A DNA stretch of 64,000 bases from Thiodiazotropha sp037384425 (lineage in GTDB: Bacteria; Pseudomonadota; Gammaproteobacteria; Chromatiales; Chromatiaceae). Location of the stretch: NCBI GenBank assembly GCA_037384425.1, contig JARROA010000001.1, positions 62,001 to 126,000 on the forward strand, given 5' to 3'. The number at the start of each line of letters is the position of its first letter. Position 1 is the first letter of the stretch. This document shows, in pieces, positions 8,007-17,007 of this stretch. The notes under the pieces were generated by a model. That model was not told the DNA's origin. It saw nothing but the letters and a program-made list of their open reading frames with translations, and did not search any database. The position numbers were made by a program, and so were the translations under genes.

Positions 8007-9527
8007 GTGAATGAAGCGGAAAATATCGACTATGAGGTAGGGCAGGACAATGTCCAGATTATCGGGTTGGATGTTCACAACCCGGTATTCGGCATATCCG
8101 CCCTACTGATAGTCGCCTTTGTGGTATTCGTCCTTATCTTTCAGGACAGTGCAGCAACGATGTTTGGCGACTTGCGCAAGTGGCTGACATCAACCTTTGA
8201 CTGGGTGTTCATGATCGCAGGCAACATCTTTGTGCTGTTCTGCATTGTTCTCGCGCTCTCACCATTGGGCAAGATACGCATCGGTGGAAAAGGTGCTAAA
8301 CCCGAATTCTCTTATTCGGGCTGGTTCGCGATGCTGTTCGCCGCCGGCATGGGTATCGGCCTGATGTTCTTCGGTGTGCTCGAGCCGGTCTATCACTTTC
8401 AGAACCCACCGCTCGGACTTGGCACCGGAGACCAGGAGGCGGCACGCTCGCTGGCCATGGCCGCGACCATCTTCCACTGGGGCCTGCATCCCTGGGCGAT
8501 CTACGCTGTCGTGGGCCTGTCGTTGTCCTTCTTCTGTTTCAGCCGCGGTCTGCCGCTGACCATACGTTCGGCCTTTTACCCGCTTTTCGGTAACGCCGTG
8601 TGGGGCTGGTTTGGTCATGTAATCGATACCCTTGCGGTGTTCGCGACCCTGTTCGGTCTTGCCACCTCGCTGGGTCTCGGTGCCAATCAGGCCTCGGCCG
8701 GGCTTGAATATCTGTTCGGGCTGCCGGCCACAGATACAGTGAAGGTCCTGCTCATTCTCGGCATCACCTCGATGGCCCTCACCTCGGTGGTGGCCGGTCT
8801 CGAGGCCGGCGTCAAGCGCCTGAGTGAGATCAACATGCTGCTCGCGCTGACACTGCTCATCTTCGTCATCGCCGTCGGTCACACTCTGGACGTCCTTACC
8901 GGCTTCTTCAGCGGCCTGGGCAGCTATCTCGAAAACCTGGTACCTTTGAGCAACTGGATCGGTCGTGAAGACACCGACTTCCTGCATGGCTGGACGACCT
9001 TCTACTGGGCCTGGTGGATCTCCTGGTCACCGTTCGTCGGTATGTTCATCGCGCGCATCTCCAAGGGTCGTAGCGTGCGCGAATTCATCCTCGCCGTACT
9101 GATTGTTCCGACGCTGGTCAGCGTACTGTGGATGAACGCCTTCGGCGGCACGGCACTGAGCGAGTTCATCGAAACCGGATACACCGGCGTGGTTGAAACC
9201 GTGACCAACTGGCAGCCCGAGCTGTCGCTTTACAAGATGCTCGAACCCCTGCCGCTGACGACGATCACATCCGCACTCGGCGTCATCCTGGTCATCGTGT
9301 TCTTCGTCACCTCGTCGGATTCGGGTTCGTTGGTGGTCGATACCATCACCGCCGGCGGCAAGATCGAAGCGCCCGTCGCGCAGCGTGTCTTCTGGTGTCT
9401 CCTCGAGGGCCTGGTCGCGATCGCCCTGCTACTCGGGGTCTCAGTCTCTTTAAGGGACTTATGGCTGAACGGAGGAGCCAGTGACATGGATCCAGTAAAC
9501 CCACATAAAGACAACAAGGGAGAGTAA
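8007..9527 (+). CDS. BCCT-family transporter (glycine betaine / choline / carnitine type)
   Basis: Inner-membrane transporter of about 506 residues with roughly 12 hydrophobic segments. The glycine-rich TM segment GMGIGLMFFGVLEPVYHF matches the GxGxGxxxxGxxEP sodium/substrate motif of sodium-coupled BetP-like members. The Trp-box region (FYWAWWISWSPFVGMFIAR) is intact. Two GTG codons are possible starts (8004 and 8007). I prefer 8007 because AGAGGAG ends 6 nt before it. It is followed after 1 nt by a Usp gene. Facing the sarcosine-oxidase operon, it is best read as the importer of betaine or a related methylated osmolyte; the exact substrate cannot be read from sequence. Confidence 0.92.
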   Translation: MNEAENIDYEVGQDNVQIIGLDVHNPVFGISALLIVAFVVFVLIFQDSAATMFGDLRKWLTSTFDWVFMIAGNIFVLFCIVLALSPLGKIRIGGKGAKPEFSYSGWFAMLFAAGMGIGLMFFGVLEPVYHFQNPPLGLGTGDQEAARSLAMAATIFHWGLHPWAIYAVVGLSLSFFCFSRGLPLTIRSAFYPLFGNAVWGWFGHVIDTLAVFATLFGLATSLGLGANQASAGLEYLFGLPATDTVKVLLILGITSMALTSVVAGLEAGVKRLSEINMLLALTLLIFVIAVGHTLDVLTGFFSGLGSYLENLVPLSNWIGREDTDFLHGWTTFYWAWWISWSPFVGMFIARISKGRSVREFILAVLIVPTLVSVLWMNAFGGTALSEFIETGYTGVVETVTNWQPELSLYKMLEPLPLTTITSALGVILVIVFFVTSSDSGSLVVDTITAGGKIEAPVAQRVFWCLLEGLVAIALLLGVSVSLRDLWLNGGASDMDPVNPHKDNKGE

Positions 9528-9528
9528 G

Positions 9529-9969
9529 ATGAGTAGACTCATTTTAGTCGCGGTCGATGGCTCGGAGCACTCAAAGAAGGCGCTTCAACTGGCCTGCGAA
9601 CTGGCCTCGAAACTCGATGGCAAACTGCATCTGGTACACGTTGCACAGACACCGCATCAGGACAAAACGCTGGTGCTGGGGGCAGCCTCTGTCACCGTCC
9701 ATGCCTCGCGCGCCGAACTGGAGAAGGTGGGCCATAAGGTTCTAGATGCCGCCAAACAGCTGATGGCAAAGACCGGTTGCGATCAGTTCGAGGCAGAGGT
9801 GCTGTCCGGCAATCCAGCTAAAGCGATCATCAAGGCCGCGACCGACAGGAAGGCCGACATGATCGTGATGGGCAGCCGCGGCCTGAGCGATTTCGAGGGC
9901 CTGATGCTGGGTAGCGTTTCGCACAAGGTCAATCAGTTCGCGCCCTGCACTTGTGTATTCGTAAAGTAG
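9529..9969 (+). CDS. Universal stress protein (UspA family)
   Basis: A 146-residue single Usp domain. It starts with the usual beta strand (LILVAVDGSEHSKKAL) and ends with the ATP-binding signature MGSRGLSDFEGLMLGSVSHKV, fitting G-x2-G-x9-G-S, followed by the terminal PCTCVFV strand. It begins 1 nt after the BCCT stop and is surely co-transcribed. Usp domains are often coupled to transporters as nucleotide-sensing partners, so regulation of the transporter is plausible (inference). Confidence 0.93.
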   Translation: MSRLILVAVDGSEHSKKALQLACELASKLDGKLHLVHVAQTPHQDKTLVLGAASVTVHASRAELEKVGHKVLDAAKQLMAKTGCDQFEAEVLSGNPAKAIIKAATDRKADMIVMGSRGLSDFEGLMLGSVSHKVNQFAPCTCVFVK

Positions 9970-9980
9970 CGGCTCGTGTG

Positions 9981-10008
9981 TCACAGGTCGTCTCGCGACG
10001 ACCTGTGA
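9981..10008 (+). terminator. Perfect 12-bp stem-loop between usp and porin genes
   Basis: TCACAGGTCGTC and its exact complement flank a TCGC tetraloop, 11 bases after the usp stop. No T-run follows, so this is more likely an mRNA-stabilising or processing hairpin, or a factor-dependent attenuator, than a classical intrinsic terminator. It would separate transporter/usp message levels from those of the porin. Confidence 0.5.
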
Positions 10009-10079
10009 TCGACTCGCCCAGGCCACCAGTCTCTTCATCCCGTGCGAAGAGATGTTTATATACCATTAGAGACAAGAGA

Positions 10080-11303
10080 ATGAAGACATTGATAAAAAAA
10101 TCATATCCGTTGCGACTCCCCGCCACTGGACTCCTGGTTAGTGCTGTACTGGCCAGTGTGCCGCTCGGCCAAGCCATGGCAGCATCCGACGATATTCTGT
10201 TCGAGGGCGAAAGTTTCGGATCGCTGAAGATCGGCGGCGCCATGCGCGCCAACTATGCCGTCGGCGATTACGGTGACAAGACCGGCGCGCCATCCCGAGC
10301 CTGGGATGACTACGGCAATTTCAGTCTCGATACCTTCCGTATCAACGCCGACTACACGAACGGGTCCTACATCGGGAAACTGGAGTATCGCTTCTACAAC
10401 GGCTACAACTTCCTGCACACCGGCTGGCTGGGCTACAACTTCGAAGACAAGAGCCAGTTGCAGGTAGGTGTTAACCGTGTTCCATTCGGTCCCGGCGCTT
10501 ATGGGGTATCGCAAAGCTGGTTCTTCGATCAGCACTACTATGTCGGCCTGTCCGATGACATGGATCTCGGTGTCAAGTACACGAAGCCACTCGGTGACTG
10601 GACGTTCGATCTCGCTTATTACATTTCGGATGAAGGCACCTACGCCGGCAACTCCAATGACAGTGCACGCTACTCGTATGACGTGGTGAACGAGAGCGGC
10701 AATGGCTACGAGGAGCGAAACCAGGTCAACATCCGCGGCATCTACAAGTTTCCTGACGCAGCGGTCGATACGGCGCTCGGCTTCTCCGTCGAATACGGCC
10801 AGCTCGACAGCCAGGGTCCGCAGGATGACGGCAGCCACTCGGCCGCATCCGTGCATATGATCAACAAGTGGGACAATTTCACGCTCGCATCGCAGCTCAC
10901 CTACTTCAGTTACGACGTCGATGCGGCTCAACCACTTGGAACCGATACCCTTGTGCAGTTCGGCGCCTATGACTTCCCGAACACCGTGGCGGCCAAGGGC
11001 ATAATCCCCGCAGTCTCTCTGAGCTACTACCTTGAAACACCGAAGGTCGCCTGGCTTGACTATATCGTCCCCTATATCGAATACAGCTCGATCTTGAAAG
11101 ACGAAAGCGGCTTCAATGACAGCCAGCTGATAACCCTCGGCGCCGCCTGGGCGCATGGCGGATGGTATATCTACACCGACCTCGCCTTCTCCACCGGCAA
11201 CGAGTTTGTCGGCGGAGAAACGACCTACGGCGATCGTCTCGGCGCCAATGCCGACGACGACAGCCAGACCCGTTTCAACATCAACTTCGGCTACTATTTC
11301 TGA
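10080..11303 (+). CDS. Outer-membrane porin-like beta-barrel protein
   Basis: A 407-residue secreted protein. The start MKTLIKKSYPLRL leads a signal peptide that probably ends at AMA before ASDDIL near residue 36. The mature part has alternating aromatic and polar strands with many Tyr, Asp and Gly residues. It ends in FNINFGYYF, a C-terminal Phe strand typical of Bam-inserted outer-membrane barrels. An in-frame upstream extension has no signal-peptide features. Located after the BCCT transporter and usp, it may let the osmolyte cross the outer membrane, but specificity is unknown. Confidence 0.85.
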   Translation: MKTLIKKSYPLRLPATGLLVSAVLASVPLGQAMAASDDILFEGESFGSLKIGGAMRANYAVGDYGDKTGAPSRAWDDYGNFSLDTFRINADYTNGSYIGKLEYRFYNGYNFLHTGWLGYNFEDKSQLQVGVNRVPFGPGAYGVSQSWFFDQHYYVGLSDDMDLGVKYTKPLGDWTFDLAYYISDEGTYAGNSNDSARYSYDVVNESGNGYEERNQVNIRGIYKFPDAAVDTALGFSVEYGQLDSQGPQDDGSHSAASVHMINKWDNFTLASQLTYFSYDVDAAQPLGTDTLVQFGAYDFPNTVAAKGIIPAVSLSYYLETPKVAWLDYIVPYIEYSSILKDESGFNDSQLITLGAAWAHGGWYIYTDLAFSTGNEFVGGETTYGDRLGANADDDSQTRFNINFGYYF

Positions 11304-11532
11304 TCCCGCCGTGACGACAACGCGGTTCCCGCCCCGGATCCACTCCGGGTGCGCGGACCGCGTCCGGTCGTTCCCTGTCGCAGACTAAGTCTACAGACCA
11401 TGTGGTGTCGCCAGGAGAATCACTTCAGGTGAGCATGCCGATGATGCCTGTCGGTTGACGACAGCCTATCGAGACAAGGGATAAGTGAAGGCGGAAAGCC
11501 TGGGTTATTGCGGGTTTTTCATTTTCGGGGTG

Positions 11533-12264
11533 TTAAGCCGAAAAATCCCCCCACAAGGTCTGAATCGCTGCAATCGCCGCCAGAGGTGCCGTCTCCGTGC
11601 GCATCACGCGCGGGCCGAGGCGGATGCCGGTGTAGCCCTGGGCCTTGGCCAGTTTGCGCTCTTCGCTACTGAGGCCGCCTTCCGGACCGACCAGGATGGT
11701 GACGCCCTCCTTGGGCTTCTTCAGATCCTGCAGGGTCTTGTTGCTGCGGTGGTCCAGCAGCAGGGCAGTGCCGTTGTTGTGCTTCATGACGGCGGCGCCG
11801 ACTTCGAGCGGGGTGTCGAGGCGGGGCAGTCGGCAGCGTCCCGACTGTTCGCAGGCATTGACGATGATCTTGCCCCAATGGTCCATGCGGCTGGCCGTCT
11901 TCTTCTCATTGAGCTTGACCACGCAGCGCTTGGTGAAGACCGGGGTGATGCGGGTGGCGCCCAGTTCGGTGGCCTTCTGCAGGGCGAAGTCCATACGCTC
12001 GCCGCGTGAAATGCCGATCAGCAGATGGATATCGAGCTTGGGCGCGGGTTCTTCGTAAACCAGCTTGCGCAGTACCGCGGTGGTGCCGTGCTTGCCGATC
12101 TGGCCGAGCGTGGCGGCGAACTCCAAACCGTCGTTGAAGAGGTTGACACTGTCGCCCGCCTGCATGCGCAGGACGTGGTGGAGGTGGTGGGAGGAGTCCT
12201 CTTCGAGGGTGATTTCAGCGCCGGTATCGAGCGGCTGATCGGTATAGACGCGCTGGATTCTCAT
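11533..12264 (-). CDS. rsmE: 16S rRNA (uracil-1498-N3)-methyltransferase
   Basis: SPOUT methyltransferase that methylates U1498 of 16S rRNA. The 243-residue length is standard. Recognisable blocks are the N-terminal SSHHLHHVLRMQAGD, ERMDFALQKATELGATRITP, and the knot region ILVGPEGGLSSEE with LGPRVMRTETAPLAA near the C-terminus. It starts 2 nt after the rsxE stop, so it is the last gene of the rnf operon here. The stop codon lies within a small A/T-flanked dyad (about 11521-11546). Confidence 0.96.
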   Translation of the reverse strand: MRIQRVYTDQPLDTGAEITLEEDSSHHLHHVLRMQAGDSVNLFNDGLEFAATLGQIGKHGTTAVLRKLVYEEPAPKLDIHLLIGISRGERMDFALQKATELGATRITPVFTKRCVVKLNEKKTASRMDHWGKIIVNACEQSGRCRLPRLDTPLEVGAAVMKHNNGTALLLDHRSNKTLQDLKKPKEGVTILVGPEGGLSSEERKLAKAQGYTGIRLGPRVMRTETAPLAAIAAIQTLWGDFSA

Positions 12265-12266
12265 GG

Positions 12267-12959
12267 TCAGGTGGCGACGCCTTCAGCTCCTTCGGTGGTT
12301 TGCGTTTTGACTGCCGCACGTGCGGCAACCCGTTTGTCGATAAGGTTTTTTACCATGATCAGCAGGCCAAGACCAATAAAGGCGCCGGGGGGCAGGATGG
12401 CGATCAGCATGCCGGGGAAGTCTTCAATCTTCAACGACAGGCCCCGGGCCGCTTCGCCGAACATCAGGTGTGCCTGGTCGAACAGGGTGCCTTGGCCGAT
12501 CAGCTCCCGCATACTGCCGAGGGTGACCAGGACCAGGGTGAAGCCGATGCCGATGCTGAGGCCGTCGACCAGCGAGCGCAAAAAGCTGTTCTTCGAGGCA
12601 AAGGCCTCGGCGCGGCCGATGATGGCGCAGTTGGTGACGATCAGCGGGATGAAGATGCCGAGGATCTTGTGCAATTCGTGGAAGTAGGCGTTCATGCCCA
12701 GTTCGATGGCGGTGACGAAGGAGGCGATGACCATGACGAAGACCGGCAGACGTACTTCGGGCCGTACCAGATTGCGGATCAGCGAGACAGTGCCGTTGGA
12801 GGCGGTGAGCACGGCGGTGGTGGCCAGGCCGAGGCCCAATCCGTTGATCGCGGTATTGGTGACCGCCAGCAGGGGGCAGAGGCCGAGCAGGGCGACCAGC
12901 GCCTGGTTGTTGTTCCAGAGGCCGTCGGTGACGATGGTGCGGTAACTGGTGTCGGCCAT
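12267..12959 (-). CDS. rsxE: Rnf electron transport complex subunit E
   Basis: A 230-residue integral membrane subunit of the Rnf/Rsx ferredoxin:NAD oxidoreductase. Hydrophobic segments run through the protein, with the family blocks LWNNNQALVALLGLCPLLAVT and TNCAIIGRAEAFAS, the latter near the membrane-embedded cluster cysteine. GGAG lies 7 nt before the ATG. It is separated from rsxG by 90 nt with two tiny inverted repeats, the widest gap in the operon. Confidence 0.97.
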   Translation of the reverse strand: MADTSYRTIVTDGLWNNNQALVALLGLCPLLAVTNTAINGLGLGLATTAVLTASNGTVSLIRNLVRPEVRLPVFVMVIASFVTAIELGMNAYFHELHKILGIFIPLIVTNCAIIGRAEAFASKNSFLRSLVDGLSIGIGFTLVLVTLGSMRELIGQGTLFDQAHLMFGEAARGLSLKIEDFPGMLIAILPPGAFIGLGLLIMVKNLIDKRVAARAAVKTQTTEGAEGVAT

Positions 12960-13049
12960 GGGTCAGCTCCGAGGGTATCTGGCAAGGATGGGATGTCCAG
13001 AGTGAGCGGTCACTCGCGTCTGGTTGCGGCATGCATAGGGATGCATCAC

Positions 13050-13697
13050 TCAGCCCTCCGCCGTTACGCCGTCGCTGGCGGCGGTTTTGTCGTAGAGGGC
13101 ATCACGATGCTCTTTCACGTAGAGCAGCGTCTTTCTCACTGCGGTGACGATGGAGCGGGGTGTTATGGTGGCGCCGGTGAACTGGTCGAAGACGCCGCCG
13201 TCGCGCTTTACCTTCCACTTCTCCAGGGGCGGATTGCCCAGCGACTTGCCGGTAAAGCTGTAAATCCAGTCTGAGCGGCTCTCATCCACTTTGTCACCGA
13301 GCCCCGGGGTCTCCTTGTGGCTGATGACCCGGACGCCGCCCAGGATGCCGTCGTAGCGTACCGCCACCAAAAGTTTGATCGGCCCACTGTAACCGTTGGG
13401 CACCACGGTGGTGAGCACGGCGGCCACCGGCTGTCCCTGCAAGCGGCCCCGGTAGACAGTGGTGACCGGGGCGCCGAGCTGTTCCGGGTCGCTGACTTGC
13501 AGGGTGTCGAGGGCGATGTCGTTGTCGATGGTCGCCTTCGGCACCAGGGCATAGAGGTTGCGCAGCAGCGTCTCGCGCTCATTGGCGGCGATGCGCTCCT
13601 TGGTCGCCTGGTGGGTGAAGGCGACCAGGGAGGTGCCGGCGATGGCGAATATCGCCAGGATTCCGGCGGCAATCAGGATGGGCAGCCGCCTAGCCAT
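13050..13697 (-). CDS. rsxG: Rnf electron transport complex subunit G (covalent FMN)
   Basis: A 215-residue subunit with one N-terminal membrane anchor (ILIAAGILAIFAIAGTSLVAF) and a periplasmic FMN-binding domain. The flavin attachment site reads FTGATITPRS, matching the (S/T)GAT-x-T consensus in which the last Thr carries FMN. HKETPGLGDKVDES is also characteristic. Its start overlaps the rsxD stop by 8 nt, indicating translational coupling. Confidence 0.96.
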   Translation of the reverse strand: MARRLPILIAAGILAIFAIAGTSLVAFTHQATKERIAANERETLLRNLYALVPKATIDNDIALDTLQVSDPEQLGAPVTTVYRGRLQGQPVAAVLTTVVPNGYSGPIKLLVAVRYDGILGGVRVISHKETPGLGDKVDESRSDWIYSFTGKSLGNPPLEKWKVKRDGGVFDQFTGATITPRSIVTAVRKTLLYVKEHRDALYDKTAASDGVTAEG

Positions 13698-14733
13698 TCT
13701 TCACCCCTCCGTGGCCATAAACACGCGGGCGGGTGTAGTAGTCGATGGTCGGTGCCGCCATGTTCATCAGCAAAACCGCGAAGGCCACCGCATCGGGATA
13801 GCCGCCCCAGGTGCGGATGATGTAGACCAGCACGCCGATGGACACCCCGTAGATCAGCTGCCCCATGCGGGTGGTGCAGGCAGTGACCGGGTCGGTGGCG
13901 ATGAAGAAGGCGCCGAGGATGGCTCCGCCACTGAAGACGTGGAACAGGGGGAAGGGATAGTTCTCGGGGTCGAAGAGCCAGAACAGGGCGGCCATGCCGG
14001 CCAGACCCGCAAAGAAGGCGAGTGGAATCTGCCAGGTGATGGTGCGCTTGTAGACCATCCAGATCCCACCCATCAGGAACCAGTTGCCGATCCACTCCCA
14101 GCCCCGGCCGCCGAAGTCGCCCCACAGGGGGCTCTGGCGGATCTCGCTGATCATCTGGTTCATGTCGAGCTTGGTGCGCATCTCGTCCAGCGGCGTGGCC
14201 ATAGTGATGGCATCTAGGCTCAGGCCGTCGGGCATGATGCCGGCGAACTTGATGCTTAGGATCTGGCCCAGGGTCAGGGATTGATCGGTCAGCAGGGCAG
14301 GGGGCAGCCAGCTGGTCATCTGCACCGGGTAGGAGATCAGCAGCAGCACATAGGCCGCCATGGCCGGATTGAAGGGGTTGTAGCCGAGTCCGCCGTACAT
14401 CTGCTTGACCATGATGATGGCGAAGACCATGCCCAGCACCACCAGCCACCAGGGCAACAGGGGCGGGACGGCGACGGCGAAGAGCAACGCGGTGACGGTG
14501 GCGCTGAGATCGAACAGGGGCGGCAGTACGGGACGCTTGCGCAGTTTCATCACCAGCGCCTCGCAGGCCAGCGCCGAGGCGACCGCCAGCACGATGTTGA
14601 ATGCCACGCCCCAGCCGAAATAGAAGATCAGGGCGATGGTCCCCGGGATCAGGGCCAGCACCACCTGCAGCATCACCTTGTCGACCCGGTTGGGGCGGCC
14701 GGTATGGGGTGAGGTGTGGGTCTGGAATTCCAT
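13690..14733 (-). CDS. rsxD: Rnf electron transport complex subunit D
   Basis: A 347-residue membrane subunit that carries a covalent FMN in characterised complexes. The N-terminus HTSPHTGRPNRVDKVMLQV is typical. ITMATPLDE is the probable flavin-threonine region, and FSGGAILGAFFIATDPVT is the conserved NqrB/RnfD block near the C-terminus. It overlaps rsxC by 1 nt and rsxG by 8 nt. Confidence 0.96.
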   Translation of the reverse strand: MEFQTHTSPHTGRPNRVDKVMLQVVLALIPGTIALIFYFGWGVAFNIVLAVASALACEALVMKLRKRPVLPPLFDLSATVTALLFAVAVPPLLPWWLVVLGMVFAIIMVKQMYGGLGYNPFNPAMAAYVLLLISYPVQMTSWLPPALLTDQSLTLGQILSIKFAGIMPDGLSLDAITMATPLDEMRTKLDMNQMISEIRQSPLWGDFGGRGWEWIGNWFLMGGIWMVYKRTITWQIPLAFFAGLAGMAALFWLFDPENYPFPLFHVFSGGAILGAFFIATDPVTACTTRMGQLIYGVSIGVLVYIIRTWGGYPDAVAFAVLLMNMAAPTIDYYTRPRVYGHGGVKNG

Positions 14734-16427
14734 CAGGGTTGCCGCTCCGTCTCGTTTTCCGTCTCGGCCTGGGCCGCCTTGCGGCGCTGCTCGACGGCCT
14801 CGATCTTGGCTTGCTGCGCAGGCGTCAGGTTGTCGATGTTCTTCGGCTGGGTCTGTTGCCTGGCCTTCTTCTCGGCGGCGCGCTTCATAGCTGCTTCGAT
14901 GGCGGCCTGTTTGCTCGCTTTGTCGTCAGTGCCCGCTTTGGCGGCCTTCTTCGCTGGCGGTTTCTTGCCGAGGGCCTCCTTTTTCTTGCGCAGGTTGGCC
15001 TTGCGTTCTGCCTCCAGGCGCTCGAGGCGGGCGATACGGGCATCGTGGCGCTGTTTGGCATGCTCCGCCTCGCGACGCTCCTGCTCCTGGGCCCAGCTCT
15101 CGTGCTTGGCGTAGCGGTAGTACTGCACCAGCGGGATGTGCGAGGGGCAGACATGGGAGCAGCAGCCACACTCGATGCAGTCGAAGAGGTTGTAGTCCTG
15201 CACCTTCTCCAAGTCCTTGGCCCGGCTGTACCAGTACATCTGCTGGGGCAGCAGATGGGCCGGGCAGACGTCGGCGCAGCGGCCGCAGCGGATACAGGCC
15301 TGGGCCGGCTCGGGGCGGGGCGCCTCCTGCGGTGTGGGGCAGAGCAGGCAGTTGGCGCCCTTGGTGATCGGGATGCTGTCGCTGGTCAGGTCGAAGCCCA
15401 TCATGGGGCCGCCCAGGATCAGCTGCTGCGGGTTGTCCTGGTAGCCGCCGGCCTGGGCGATCAGGTCGCTGGCCAGGGTGCCGATCAGGGCCTCGAAGTT
15501 ACCCGGCTCCCGGATGCCCTCGCCGGTGAGGGTGACCAGACGTGAGATCAGCGGTTTGCCCTCCAGCACCGCATCGGCGATGGCGGCGGCGGTAGCCACG
15601 TTGTGGCAGATCACGCCGACCTGGGCCGGCAGGCCGGAGCTGGGCACCTCGCGGCCGGTGAGGATGCGGATCAGCTGCTTCTCACCGCCGCTGGGGTAGA
15701 GGGTGGGGATGCGGATCACTTCGATCGGTTCATCGTCCCGGACCAGGTTGTGCAGGGCCAGGATCGCCTCCGGCTTGTTGTCCTCGATGGCGATCAGGCA
15801 CTCCTCGCTCTGCAGCATGTGCTGCAGGATGCGCACCCCCTCCATGACCTGTTCGGGCCGGTCCTGCATCAGGCGGTCGTCGCAGGTGATATAGGGCTCG
15901 CACTCGGCGCCGTTGATGATCAGGGTTTTGATCGGCTTACCCGGATTGAGTTTCACCGCGGAGGGGAAGGTGGCTCCGCCCATGCCGACGATACCGGCCT
16001 CGCGGATACGCTGACGCAGGGTCCGGGCGTCAGCCCGCAGATAATCGGCGATGGGGGCGGGCAGTTCCGCCCACTCGTCCTTGCCGTCGGATTCGATCAC
16101 GATACAGGGACCGGGCAGGCCGGAGGGATGGGGAATCGGCTGGTCGCCGATCTCGACCACGGTACCCGAGGTGGGGGCGTGCAACGGGGCTGTCACCGGT
16201 GCTGGCGAGTCGGCGATCTTCTCTCCCTTGAGCACCCGCTGACCCAGCTCCACCAGGGGATGGGCGGGGTCGCCGATATGCTGATGCAGCGGCAGGATGA
16301 GCCGTTTCGGTAGTTCGGCCTGACGGGTCGGCAGTTCCAGGGAGAGTTGCTTGTGGTCGGGCAGGTGGAGACCACCGTGAAAGGTCCACAGTTCCCGGGA
16401 GCGGCCTCGCTTAGCTTCGACGTACAT
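14733..16427 (-). CDS. rsxC: Rnf electron transport complex subunit C
   Basis: A 564-residue peripheral subunit that binds NADH, FMN and two [4Fe-4S] clusters. A glycine-rich nucleotide-binding block (GIVGMGGATFPSAVKL) lies near residue 135. Two ferredoxin motifs follow: CIRCGRCADVCPAHLLPQQM near residue 377, and CIECGCCSHVCPSHIPLVQY near residue 416. After about residue 440 the tail is rich in Lys, Ala, Glu and Arg and looks coiled or disordered, a common RnfC extension of variable length. Confidence 0.97.
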   Translation of the reverse strand: MYVEAKRGRSRELWTFHGGLHLPDHKQLSLELPTRQAELPKRLILPLHQHIGDPAHPLVELGQRVLKGEKIADSPAPVTAPLHAPTSGTVVEIGDQPIPHPSGLPGPCIVIESDGKDEWAELPAPIADYLRADARTLRQRIREAGIVGMGGATFPSAVKLNPGKPIKTLIINGAECEPYITCDDRLMQDRPEQVMEGVRILQHMLQSEECLIAIEDNKPEAILALHNLVRDDEPIEVIRIPTLYPSGGEKQLIRILTGREVPSSGLPAQVGVICHNVATAAAIADAVLEGKPLISRLVTLTGEGIREPGNFEALIGTLASDLIAQAGGYQDNPQQLILGGPMMGFDLTSDSIPITKGANCLLCPTPQEAPRPEPAQACIRCGRCADVCPAHLLPQQMYWYSRAKDLEKVQDYNLFDCIECGCCSHVCPSHIPLVQYYRYAKHESWAQEQERREAEHAKQRHDARIARLERLEAERKANLRKKKEALGKKPPAKKAAKAGTDDKASKQAAIEAAMKRAAEKKARQQTQPKNIDNLTPAQQAKIEAVEQRRKAAQAETENETERQP

Positions 16428-16430
16428 GGA

Positions 16431-16994
16431 TCAATTCGTGTGCGCTGAGATCGGTTCCTGGCCGCTCGTGGGGAAGGGCCAGCGCCAATTGTCGGTGGTT
16501 TCGGGGATCGGATGCATCTCGATGCAGTCGACCGGACAGGGGGGGAGGCAGCGTTCGCAGCCGGTACACTCCGACTCGATCACCACATGCATCTGCTTGG
16601 CGGCGCCGATGATGGCGTCCACCGGGCAGGCCTGCAGGCACAGCGTGCAGCCGATGCACTCCTGCTCCCGGATCAAGGCCACCGACTTGGGCTTGGGCTC
16701 GGCGGCCTCGGCATCGAGCGGTACCGGATCGCGGCCGAGCAGATCGGCCAGCGCCACCATGGTCGCCTCGCCCCCCGGCGGGCAGCGGTTGATCTCCACC
16801 TCGCCGCTGGCGATCGCCTCGGCATAGGGGCGGCAGCCGGCAAAGCCGCACTGACCGCACTGGGTCTGGGGCAGGATCTTTTCGATCTGGTCGGTGATCG
16901 GATCCCCCTCCACATGGAAGCGGATGTTGGCGTAGCCGAGCAACAGGCCGAATACGGTGGCAAGGGCGGTGATGGCGAGAATGGCGATCAGCAT
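16431..16994 (-). CDS. rsxB: Rnf electron transport complex subunit B (ferredoxin)
   Basis: A 187-residue membrane-anchored polyferredoxin, probably the entry point for electrons from soluble ferredoxin. The N-terminal hydrophobic helix LIAILAITALATVFGLLLGY is followed by a 4Fe-4S motif CGQCGFAGCRPYAEAI. Two bacterial-ferredoxin motifs come next, CIGCTLCLQACPVDAI and CTGCERCLPPCPVDCI. The start at 16994 (MLIAILAI) was chosen over 17030 because the upstream extension is not membrane-like and would overlap rsxA. Confidence 0.96.
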   Translation of the reverse strand: MLIAILAITALATVFGLLLGYANIRFHVEGDPITDQIEKILPQTQCGQCGFAGCRPYAEAIASGEVEINRCPPGGEATMVALADLLGRDPVPLDAEAAEPKPKSVALIREQECIGCTLCLQACPVDAIIGAAKQMHVVIESECTGCERCLPPCPVDCIEMHPIPETTDNWRWPFPTSGQEPISAHTN

Positions 16995-17007
16995 GGTGTC
17001 CCCATCC

